Origin: Plasmopara viticola | Lineage: Eukaryota > Oomycota > Peronosporomycetes > Peronosporales > Peronosporaceae | NCBI GenBank assembly: GCA_001695595.3 | Contig: MBPM02000084.1 | Span: forward strand, 62,001 to 126,000 | Length of the DNA stretch: 64,000 bases | Direction of reading: 5' to 3' | In this document: piece after piece, positions 15,001 through 27,000 of the stretch | Layout of the letters: each line of letters starts with the position of its first letter | Position numbering within the stretch: the stretch's first letter is position 1 | Program-made: the position numbers and the translations under genes | The notes under the pieces: generated by a model | Seen by the model: the letters and a program-made list of their open reading frames with translations, nothing else | The model's database searches: none | Told to the model about the DNA's origin: nothing

Positions 15001-18000
15001 AGGTACATCAGTCTCCTCCTCAGTCACGGTCGTCTCTGTTGTGGTCACCTCCGTCACTTCCGTCGTTTCCTCAGGCATGACATCAGTCACTTCAATCGTC
15101 TCGGTGGTCACTTCTGTCACTTCCGTGACCTCCGTCGTCTCCTCAGTTGTACCCGGGGTCGGCTGGCGCTTTGGCTTGCGGTGCCTTTTAGACTTGGGCT
15201 TCTTGTCGTCAGGTACATCAGTCTCCTCCTCAGTCACGGTCGTCTCTGTTGTGGTCACCTCCGTCACTTCCGTCGTTTCCTCAGGCTTGACATCGGTCAC
15301 TTCAATCGTCTCTGTGGGCATTTCTGTCACTTCCGTCATCTCCACCGTAGTCGGCACTTCTTCATTCACTTCGATCGTCTCGGTGGTCACTTCCGTGACC
15401 TCGTCGTCTCCTCAGTTGTACCCGGGGTCGGCTGGCGCTTTGGCTTGCGGTGCTTCTTTGACTTGGGCTTCTTGTCGTCAGGTACATCAGTCTCCTCCTC
15501 AGTCACGGTCGTCTCTGTTGTGGTCACCTCCGTCACTTCCGTCGTTTCCTCAGGCTTGACATCAGTCACTTCAATCGTCTCGTGGGCATTCTGTCACTTC
15601 CGTCATCTCCACCGTAGTCGGCACTTCTTCATTCACTTCGATCGTCTCGGTGGTCACTTCCGTGACCTCCGTCGTCTCCTCAGTTGTACCCGGGGTCGGC
15701 TGGCGCTTTGGCTTGCGGTGCTTCTTTGACTTGGGCTTCTTGTCGTCAGGTACATCAGTCTCCTCCTCAGTCACGGTCGTCTCTGTTGTGGTCACCTCCG
15801 TCACTTCCGTCGTTTCCTCAGGCTTGACATCGGTCACTTCAATCGTCTCTGTGGGCATTTCTGTCACTTCCGTCATCTCCACCGTAGTCGGCACTTCTTC
15901 ATTCACTTCGATCGTCTCGGTGGTCACTTCCGTGACCTCGTCGTCTCCTCAGTTGTACCCGGGGTCGGCTGGCGCTTTGGCTTGCGGTGCTTCTTTGACT
16001 TGGGCTTCTTGTCGTCAGGTACATCAGTCTCCTCCTCAGTCACGGTCGTCTCTGTTGTGGTCACCTCCGTCACTTCCGTCGTTTCCTCAGGCTTGACATC
16101 AGTCACTTCAATCGTCTCGGTGGTCACTTCTGTCACTTCCGTGACCTCCGTCGTCTCTCAGTTGTACCCGGGGTCGGCTGGCGCTTTGGCTTGCGGTGCC
16201 TTTGACTTGGGCTTCTTGTCGTCAGGTACATCAGTCTCCTCCTCAGTCACGGTCGTCTCTGTTGTGGTCACCTCCGTCACTTCCGTCGTTTCCTCAGGCT
16301 TGACATCGGTCACTTCAATCGTCTCTGTGGGCATTTCTGTCACTTCCGTCATCTCCACCGTAGTCGGCACTTCTTCATTCACTTCGATCGTCTCGGTGGT
16401 CACTTCCGTGACCTCGTCGTCTCCTCAGTTGTACCCGGGGTCGGCTGGCGCTTTGGCTTGCGGTGCTTCTTTGACTTGGGCTTCTTGTCGTCAGGTACAT
16501 CAGTCTCCTCCTCAGTCACGGTCGTCTCTGTTGTGGTCACCTCCGTCACTTCCGTCGTTTCCTCAGGCTTGACATCGGTCACTTCAATCGTCTCGTGGGC
16601 ATTCTGTCACTTCCGTCATCTCCACCGTAGTCGGCACTTCTTCATTCACTTCGATCGTCTCGGTGGTCACTTCCGTGACCTCCGTCGTCTCCTCAGTTGT
16701 ACCCGGGGTCGGCTGGCGCTTTGGCTTGCGGTGCTTCTTTGACTTGGGCTTCTTGTCGTCAGGTACATCAGTCTCCTCCTCAGTCACGGTCGTCTCTGTT
16801 GTGGTCACCTCCGTCACTTCCGTCGTTTCCTCAGGCTTGACATCGGTCACTTCAATCGTCTCTGTGGGCATTTCTGTCACTTCCGTCATCTCCACCGTAG
16901 TCGGCACTTCTTCATTCACTTCGATCGTCTCGGTGGTCACTTCCGTGACCTCCGTCGTCTCCTCAGTTGTACCCGGGGTCGGCTGGCGCTTTGGCTTGCG
17001 GTGCTTCTTTGACTTGGGCTTCTTGTCGTCAGGTACATCAGTCTCCTCCTCAGTCACGGTCGTCTCTGTTGTGGTCACCTCCGTCACTTCCGTCGTTTCC
17101 TCAGGCAGACATCAGTCACTTCAATCGTCTCGGTGGTCACTTCTGTCACTTCCGTGACCTCCGTCGTCTCCTCAGTTGTACCCGGGGTCGGCTGGCGCTT
17201 TGGCTTGCGGTGCTTCTTTGACTTGGGCTTCTTGTCGTCAGGTACATCAGTCTCCTCCTCAGTCACGGTCGTCTCTGTTGTGGTCACCTCCGTCACTTCC
17301 GTCGTTTCCTCAGGCTTGACATCGGTCACTTCAATCGTCTCTGTGGGCATTTCTGTCACTTCCGTCATCTCCACCGTAGTCGGCACTTCTTCATTCACTT
17401 CGATCGTCTCGGTGGTCACTTCCGTGACCTCCGTCGTCTCCTCAGTTGTACCCGGGGTCGGCTGGCGCTTTGGCTTGCGGTGCTTCTTTGACTTGGGCTT
17501 CTTGTCGTCAGGTACATCAGTCTCCTCCTCAGTCACGGTCGTCTCTGTTGTGGTCTCCTCCGTCACTTCCGTCGTTTCCTCAGGCTTGACATCGGTCACT
17601 TCAATCGTATCTGTGGGCATTTCTGTCACTTCCGTCATCACTACCGTAGTGGCTCTTCTTCATTCACTTCATCGTCTCGGTGGTCACTTCCGTCACCTCG
17701 TCGTCTCGGTGGTCACTTCCGTCACCTCCGTCGTCTCTCAGTTGTACCCGGGGTCGGCTGGCGCTTTGGCTTGCGGTGCTTCTTTGACTTGGGCTTCTTG
17801 TCGTCAGGTACATCAGTCTCCTCCTCAGTCACGGTCGTCTCTGTTGTGGTCTCCTCCGTCACTTCCGTCGTTTCCTCAGGCTTGACATCTGTCACTTCAA
17901 TCGTCTCGGTAGTCACTTCTGTCACTTCCGTGACCTCCGTCGTCTCCTCAGTTGTACCCGGGGTCGGCTGGCGCTTTGGCTTGCGGTGCTTCTTTGACTT

Positions 18001-21000
18001 GGGCTTCTTGTCGTCAGGTACATCAGTCTCCTCCTCAGTCACGGTCGTCTCTGTTGTGGTCACCTCCGTCACTTCCGTCGTTTCCTCAGGCTTGACATCG
18101 TCACTTCAATCGTCTCTGTGGGCATTTCTGTCACTTCCTATCACCACCGTAGTCGGCACTTCTTCATTCACTTCGATCGTCTCGGTGGTCACTTCCGTGA
18201 CCTTCGTCGTCTCCTCAGTTGTACCCGGGGTCGGCTGGCGCTTTGGCTTGCGGTGCTTCTTTGACTTGGGCTTCTTGTCGTCAGGTACATCAGTCTCCTC
18301 CTCAGTCACGGTCGTCTCTGTTGTGGTCACCTCCGTCACTTCCGTCGTTTCCTCAGGCTTGACATCGGTCACTTCAATCGTCTCGGTGGTCACTTCTGTC
18401 ACTTCCGTGACCTCCGTCGTCTCTCAGTTGTACCCGGGGTCGGCTGGCGCTTTGGCTTGCGGTGCTTCTTTGACTTGGGCTTCTTGTCGTCAGGTACATC
18501 AGTCTCCTCCTCAGTCACGGTCGTCTCTGTTGTGGTCACCTCCGTCACTTCCGTCGTTTCCTCAGGCTTGACATCGTCACTTCAATCGTCTCTGTGGGCA
18601 TTTCTGTCACTTCCGTCATCTACCGTAGTGGCTCTTCTTCATTCACTTCGATCGTCTCGGTGGTCACTTCCGTGACCTCCGTCGTCTCCTCAGTTGTACC
18701 CGGGGTCGGCTGGCGCTTTGGCTTGCGGTGCTTCTTTGACTTGGGCTTCTTGTCGTCAGGTACATCAGTCTCCTCCTCAGTCACGGTCGTCTCTGTTGTG
18801 GTCACCTCCGTCACTTCCGTCGTTTCCTCAGGCTTGACATCGGTCACTTCAATCGTCTCTGTGGGCATTTCTGTCACTTCCGTCATCTCCACCGTAGTCG
18901 GCACTTCTTCATTCACTTCGATCGTCTCGGTGGTCACTTCCGTGACCTCCGTCGTCTCCTCAGTTGTACCCGGGGTCGGCTGGCGCTTTGGCTTGCGGTG
19001 CTTCTTTGACTTGGGCTTCTTGTCGTCAGGTACATCAGTCTCCTCCTCAGTCACGGTCGTCTCTGTTGTGGTCACCTCCGTCACTTCCGTCGTTTCCTCA
19101 GGCATGACATCAGTCACTTCAATCGTCTCGGTGGTCACTTCTGTCACTTCCGTGACCTCCGTCGTCTCCTCAGTTGTACCCGGGGTCGGCTGGCGCTTTG
19201 GCTTGCGGTGCCTTTTAGACTTGGGCTTCTTGTCGTCAGGTACATCAGTCTCCTCCTCAGTCACGGTCGTCTCTGTTGTGGTCACCTCCGTCACTTCCGT
19301 CGTTTCCTCAGGCTTGACATCGTCACTTCAATCGTCTCTGTGGGCATTTCTGTCACTTCCTATCCGTAGTCGGCACTTCTTCATTCACTTCGATCGTCTC
19401 GGTGGTCACTTCCGTGACCTTCGTCGTCTCCTCAGTTGTACCCGGGGTCGGCTGGCGCTTTGGCTTGCGGTGCTTCTTTGACTTGGGCTTCTTGTCGTCA
19501 GGTACATCAGTCTCCTCCTCAGTCACGGTCGTCTCTGTTGTGGTCACCTCCGTCACTTCCGTCGTTTCCTCAGGCTTGACATCGGTCACTTCAATCGTCT
19601 CTGTGGGCATTTCTGTCACTTCCGTCATCTCCACCGTAGTCGGCACTTCTTCATTCACTTCGATCGTCTCGGTGGTCACTTCCGTCACCTCCGTCGTCTC
19701 CTCAGTTGTACCCGGGGTCGGCTGGCGCTTTGGCTTGCGGTGCTTCTTTGACTTGGGCTTCTTGTCGTCAGGTACATCAGTCTCCTCCTCGGTCACGGTC
19801 GTCTCTGTTGTGGTCACCTCCGTCACTTCCGTCGTTTCCTCAGGCTTGACATCGTTCACTTCAATCGTCTCGGTGGTCACTTCTGTCACTTCCGTGACCT
19901 CCGTCGTCTCCTCTGTTGTACCCGGGGTCGGCTGGCGCTTTGGCTTGCGGTGCTTCTTTGACTTGGGCTTCTTGTCGTCAGGTACATCAGTCTCCTCCTC
20001 AGTCACGGTCGTCTCTGTTGTGGTCACCTCCGTCACTTCCGTCGTTTCCTCAGGCATGACATCAGTCACTTCAATCGTCTCGGTGGTCACTTCTGTCACT
20101 TCCGTCATCTCCACCGTAGTCGGCACTTCTTCATTCACTTCGATCGTCTCGGTGGTCATTTCCGTCACCTCCGTCGTCTCCTCAGCTGTACCCTGGGTCG
20201 GCTGGCGCTTTGGCTTGCGGTGCTTCTTTGACTTGGGCTTCTTGTCCTCAGGTACATCAGTCTCCTCCTCAGTCACGGTCGTCTCTGTTGTGGTCACCTC
20301 CGTCACTTCCGTCGTTTCCTCAGGCTTGACATCAGTCACTTCAATCGTCTCGGTAGTCACTTCTGTCACTTCCGTGACCTCCGTCGTCTCCTCAGTTGTA
20401 CCCGGGGTCGGCTGGCGCTTTGGCTTGCGGTGCTTCTTTGACTTGGGCTTCTTGTCGTCAGGTACATCAGTCTCCTCCTCAGTCACGGTCGTCTCTGTTG
20501 TGGTCACCTCCGTCACTTCCGTCGTTTCCTCAGGCTTGACATCGGTCACTTCAATCGTCTCTGTGGGCATTTCTGTCACTTCCGTCATCTCCACCGTAGT
20601 CGGCACTTCTTCATTCACTTCGATCGTCTCGGTGGTCACTTCCGTCACCTCCGTCGTCTCCTCAGTTGTACCCGGGGTCGGCTGGCGCTTTGGCTTGCGG
20701 TGCTTCTTTGACTTGGGCTTCTTGTCGTCAGGTACATCAGTCTCCTCCTCAGTCACGGTCGTCTCTGTTGTGGTCACCTCCGTCACTTCCGTCGTTTCCT
20801 CAGGCTTGACATCGGTCACTTCAATCGTCTCGGTGGTCACTTCTGTCACTTCCGTGACCTCCGTCGTCTCTTCAGTTGTACCCGGGGTCGGCTGGCGCTT
20901 TGGCTTGCGGTGCCTTTGACTTGGGCTTCTTGTCGTCAGGTACATCAGTCTCCTCCTCAGTCACGGTCGTCTCTGTTGTGGTCACCTCCGTCACTTCCGT

Positions 21001-24000
21001 CGTTTCCTCAGGCTTGACATCGTCACTTCAATCGTCTCTGTGGGCATTTCTGTCACTTCCTTCCGTAGTCGGCACTTCTTCATTCACTTCGATCGTCTCG
21101 GTGGTCACTTCCGTGACCTCCGTCGTCTCCTCAGTTGTACCCGGGGTCGGCTGGCGCTTTGGCTTGCGGTGCTTCTTTGACTTGGGCTTCTTGTCGTCAG
21201 GTACATCAGTCTCCTCCTCAGTCACGGTCGTCTCTGTTGTGGTCACCTCCGTCACTTCCGTCGTTTCCTCAGGCTTGACATCGGTCACTTCAATCGTCTC
21301 TGTGGGCATTTCTGTCACTTCCGTCATCTCCACCGTAGTCGGCTTCTTCATTCACTTCGATCGTCTCGGTGGTCACTTCCGTCACCTCCGTCGTCTCCTC
21401 AGTTGTACCCGGGGTCGGCTGGCGCTTTGGCTTGCGGTGCTTCTTTGACTTGGGCTTCTTGTCGTCAGGTACATCAGTCTCCTCCTCAGTCACGGTCGTC
21501 TCTGTTGTGGTCACCTCCGTCACTTCCGTCGTTTCCTCAGGCTTGACATCGTCACTTCAATCGTCTCGGTGGTCACTTCTGTCACTTCCGTGACCTCCGT
21601 CGTCTCCTCAGTTGTACCCGGGGTCGGCTGGCGCTTTGGCTTGCGGTGCTTCTTTGACTTGGGCTTCTTGTCGTCAGGTACATCAGTCTCCTCCTCAGTC
21701 ACGGTCGTCTCTGTTGTGGTCACCTCCGTCACTTCCGTCGTTTCCTCAGGCATGACATCAGTCACTTCAATCGTCTCGTGGTCACTTCTGTCACTTCCGT
21801 CATCTCCACCGTAGTCGGCACTTCTTCACTTCGATCGTCTCGGTGGTCATTTCCGTCACCTCCGTCGTCTCCTCAGTTGTACCCGGGTCGGCTGGCGCTT
21901 TGGCTTGCGGTGCTTCTTTGACTTGGGCTTCTTGTCGTCAGGTACATCAGTCTCCTCCTCAGTCACGGTCGTCTCTGTTGTGGTCACCTCCGTCACTTCC
22001 GTCGTTTCCTCAGGCATGACATCAGTCACTTCAATCGTCTCGGTGGTTACTTCCGTGACCTCCGTCGTCTCCTCAGTTGTACCCGGGGTCGGCTGGCGCT
22101 TTGGCTTGCGGTGCTTCTTTGACTTGGGCTTCTTGTCCTCAGGTACATCAGTCTCCTCCTCAGTCACGGTCGTCTCTGTTGTGGTCACCTCCGTCACTTC
22201 CGTCGTTTCCTCAGGCTTGACATCGGTCACTTCAATCGTCTCTGTGGGCATTTCTGTCACTTCCGTCATCTCCACCGTAGTCGGCACTTCTTCATTCACT
22301 TCGATCGTCTCGGTGGTCACTTCCGTGACCTTCGTCGTCTCCTCAGTTGTACCCGGGGTCGGCTGGCGCTTTGGCTTGCGGTGCTTCTTTGACTTGGGCT
22401 TCTTGTCGTCAGGTACATCAGTCTCCTCCTCAGTCACGGTCGTCTCTGTTGTGGTCACCTCCGTCACTTCCGTCGTTTCCTCAGGCATGACATCAGTCAC
22501 TTCAATCGTCTCGGTGGTCACTTCTGTCACTTCCGTGACCTCCGTCGTCTCTTCAGTTGTACCCGGGGTCGGCTGGCGCTTTGGCTTGCGGTGCCTTTTA
22601 GCCTTAGGCTTCTTGTCGTCAGGTACATCAGTCTCCTCCTCAGTCACGGTCGTCTCTGTTGGTGTCACCTCCGTCACTTCCGTCGTTTCCTCAGGCTTGA
22701 CATCTGTCACTTCAATCGTCTCTGTGGGCATTTCTGTCACTTCCGTCACCACCGTAGTCGGCACTTCTTCATTCACTTCGATCGTCTCGGTGGTCACTTC
22801 CGTGACCTTCGTCGTCTCCTCAGCTGTACCCGGGGTCGGCTGGCGCTTTGACTTGGGCTTCTTGTCCTCAGGTACATCAGTCTCCTCCTGGGTCACGGTC
22901 GTCTCTGTTGGTGTCACCTCCGTCACTTCCGTCGTTTCCTCAGGCTTGACATCGGTCACTTCAATCGTCTCTGTGGGCATTTCTGTCACTTCCGTCATCT
23001 CCACCGTAGTCGGCTTCTTCATTCACTTCGATCGTCTCGGTGGTCACTTCCGTCACCTCCGTCGTCTCCTCAGCTGTACCCTGGGTCGGCTGGCGCTTTG
23101 GCTTGCGGTGCTTCTTTGACTTGGGCTTCTTGTCCTCAGGTACATCAGTCTCCTCCTCGGTCACGGTCGTCTCTGTTGTGGTCACCTCCGTCACTTCCGT
23201 CGTTTCCTCAGGCTTGACATCAGTCACTTCAATCGTCTCGGTGGTCACTTCTGTCACTTCCGTGACCTCCGTCGTCTCCTCAGTTGTACCCGGGGTCGGC
23301 TGGCGCTTTGGCTTGCGGTGCTTCTTTGACTTGGGCTTCTTGTCGTCAGGTACATCAGTCTCCTCCTCAGTCACGGTCGTCTCTGTTGTGGTCTCCTCCG
23401 TCACTTCCGTCGTTTCCTCAGGCTTGACATCAGTCACTTCAATCGTCTCGGTGGTCACTTCTGTCACTTCCGTCATCTCCACCGTAGTCGGCACTTCTTC
23501 ATTCACTTCGATCGTCTCGGTGGTCACTTCCGTGACCTCCGTCGTCTCCTCAGTTGTACCCGGGGTCGGCTGGCGCTTTGGCTTGCGGTGCTTCTTTGAC
23601 TTGGGCTTCTTGTCGTCAGGTACATCAGTCTCCTCCTCAGTCACGGTCGTCTCTGTTGTGGTCACCTCCGTCACTTCCGTCGTTTCCTCAGGCTTGACAT
23701 CGGTCACTTCAATCGTCTCTGTGGGCATTTCTGTCACTTCCGTCATCTCCACCGTAGTCGGCACTTCTTCATTCACTTCGATCGTCTCGGTGGTCACTTC
23801 CGTGACCTCCGTCGTCTCCTCAGTTGTACCCGGGGTCGGCTGGCGCTTTGGCTTGCGGTGCTTCTTTGACTTGGGCTTCTTGTCGTCAGGTACATCAGTC
23901 TCCTCCTCAGTCACGGTCGTCTCTGTTGTGGTCACCTCCGTCACTTCCGTCGTTTCCTCAGGCTTGACATCGGTCACTTCAATCGTCTCTGTGGGCATTT

Positions 24001-27000
24001 CTGTCACTTCCGTCATCTCCACCGTAGTCGGCACTTCTTCATTCACTTCGATCGTCTCGGTGGTCACTTCCGTGACCTTCGTCGTCTCCTCAGTTGTACC
24101 CGGGGTCGGCTGGCGCTTTGGCTTGCGGTGCTTCTTTGACTTGGGCTTCTTGTCGTCAGGTACATCAGTCTCCTCCTCAGTCACGGTCGTCTCTGTTGTG
24201 GTCACCTCCGTCACTTCCGTCGTTTCCTCAGGCATGACATCAGTCACTTCAATCGTCTCGGTGGTCACTTCTGTCACTTCCGTGACCTCCGTCGTCTCCT
24301 CAGTTGTACCCGGGGTCGGCTGGCGCTTTGGCTTGCGGTGCTTCTTTGACTTGGGCTTCTTGTCGTCAGGTACATCAGTCTCCTCCTCAGTCACGGTCGT
24401 CTCTGTTGTGGTCACCTCCGTCACTTCCGTCGTTTCCTCAGGCTTGACATCGGTCACTTCAATCGTCTCTGTGGGCATTTCTGTCACTTCCGTCATCTCC
24501 ACCGTAGTCGGCACTTCTCATTCACTTCGATCGTCTCGGTGGTCACTTCCGTGACCTCGTCGTCTCCTCAGTTGTACCCGGGGTCGGCTGGCGCTTTGGC
24601 TTGCGGTGCTTCTTTGACTTGGGCTTCTTGTCGTCAGGTACATCAGTCTCCTCCTCAGTCACGGTCGTCTCTGTTGTGGTCACCTCCGTCACTTCCGTCG
24701 TTTCCTCAGGCATGACATCAGTCACTTCAATCGTCTCGGTGGTCACTTCTGTCACTTCCGTGACCTCCGTCGTCTCCTCAGTTGTACCCGGGGTCGGCTG
24801 GCGCTTTGGCTTGCGGTGCTCTTAGACTTGGGCTTCTTGTCGTCAGGTACATCAGTCTCCTCCTCAGTCACGGTCGTCTCTGTTGTGGTCTCCTCCGTCA
24901 CTTCCGTCGTTTCCTCAGGCTTGACATCGGTCACTTCAATCGTATCTGTGGGCATTTCTGTCACTTCCGTCATCTCACCGTAGTGGCTCTTCTTCATTCA
25001 CTTCGATCGTCTCGGTGGTCACTTCCGTCACCTCCGTCGTCTCCTCAGTTGTACCCGGGGTCGGCTGGCGCTTTGGCTTGCGGTGCCTCTTAGACTTGGG
25101 CTTCTTGTCGTCAGGTACATCAGTCTCCTCCTCAGTCACGGTCGTCTCTGTTGTGGTCTCCTCCGTCACTTCCGTCGTTTCCTCAGGCTTGACATCAGTC
25201 ACTTCAATCGTCTCGGTAGTCACTTCTGTCACTTCCGTGACCTCCGTCGTCTCCTCAGTTGTACCCGGGGTCGGCTGGCGCTTTGGCTTGCGGTGCCTCT
25301 TAGACTTGGGCTTCTTGTCGTCAGGTACATCAGTCTCCTCCTCAGTCACGGTCGTCTCTGTTGTGGTCTCCTCCGTCACTTCCGTCGTTTCCTCAGGCTT
25401 GACATCAGTCACTTCAATCGTCTCGGTAGTCACTTCTGTCACTTCCGTGACCTCCGTCGTCTCCTCAGTTGTACCCGGGGTCGGCTGGCGCTTTGGCTTG
25501 CGGTGCCTCTTAGACTTGGGCTTCTTGTCGTCAGGTACATCAGTCTCCTCCTCAGTCACGGTCGTCTCTGTTGTGGTCTCCTCCGTCACTTCCGTCGTTT
25601 CCTCAGGCTTGACATCGGTCACTTCAATCGTATCTGTGGGCATTTCTGTCACTTCCGTCATCTCACCGTAGTGGCTCTTCTTCATTCACTTCGATCGTCT
25701 CGGTGGTCACTTCCGTCACCTCCGTCGTCTCCTCAGTTGTACCCGGGGTCGGCTGGCGCTTTGGCTTGCGGTGCTTCTTAGACTTGGGCTTCTTGTCGTC
25801 AGGTACATCAGTCTCCTCCTCAGTCACGGTCGTCTCTGTTGTGGTCTCCTCCGTCACTTCCGTCGTTTCCTCAGGCTTGACATCAGTCACTTCAATCGTC
25901 TCGTAGTCACTTCTGTCACTTCCGTGACCTCCGTCGTCTCCTCAGTTGTACCCGGGGTCGGCTGGCGCTTTGGCTTGCGGTGCAGACTTGGGCTTCTTGT
26001 CGTCAGGTACATCAGTCTCCTCCTCAGTCACGGTCGTCTCTGTTGTGGTCGTCACTTCCGTCGTTTCCTCAGGCTTGACATCAGTCACTTCAATCGTCTC
26101 GGTAGTCACTTCTGTCACTTCCGTGACCTCCGTCGTCTCCTCAGTTGTACCCGGGGTCGGCTGGCGCTTTGGCTTGCGGTGCTTCTTTGACTTGGGCTTC
26201 TTGTCGTCAGGTACATCAGTCTCCTCCTCAGTCACGGTCGTCTCTGTTGTGGTCACCTCCGTCACTTCCGTCGTTTCCTCAGGCTTGACATCGGTCACTT
26301 CAATCGTATCTGTGGGCATTTCTGTCACTTCCGTCATCTCCACCGTAGTCGGCACTTCTTCATTCACTTCGATCGTCTCGGTGGTCACTTCCGTCACCTC
26401 CGTCGTCTCCTCAGTTGTACCCGGGGTCGGCTGGCGCTTTGGCTTGCGGTGCCTCTTAGACTTGGGCTTCTTGTCGTCAGGTACATCAGTCTCCTCCTCA
26501 GTCACGGTCGTCTCTGTTGTGGTCACCTCCGTCACTTCCGTCGTTTCCTCAGGCATGACATCAGTCACTTCAATCGTCTCGGTAGTCACTTCTGTCACTT
26601 CCGTGACCTCCGTCGTCTCCTCAGTTGTACCCGGGGTCGGCTGGCGCTTTGGCTTGCGGTGCCTCTTAGACTTGGGCTTCTTGTCGTCAGGTACATCAGT
26701 CTCCTCCTCAGTCACGGTCGTCTCTGTTGTGGTCTCCTCCGTCACTTCCGTCGTTTCCTCAGGCTTGACATCAGTCACTTCAATCGTCTCGGTAGTCACT
26801 TCTGTCACTTCCGTGACCTCCGTCGTCTCCTCAGTTGTACCCGGGGTCGGCTGGCGCTTTGGCTTGCGGTGCCTCTTAGACTTGGGCTTCTTGTCGTCAG
26901 GTACATCAGTCTCCTCCTCAGTCACGGTCGTCTCTGTTGTGGTCTCCTCCGTCACTTCCGTCGTTTCCTCAGGCTTGACATCGGTCACTTCAATCGTATC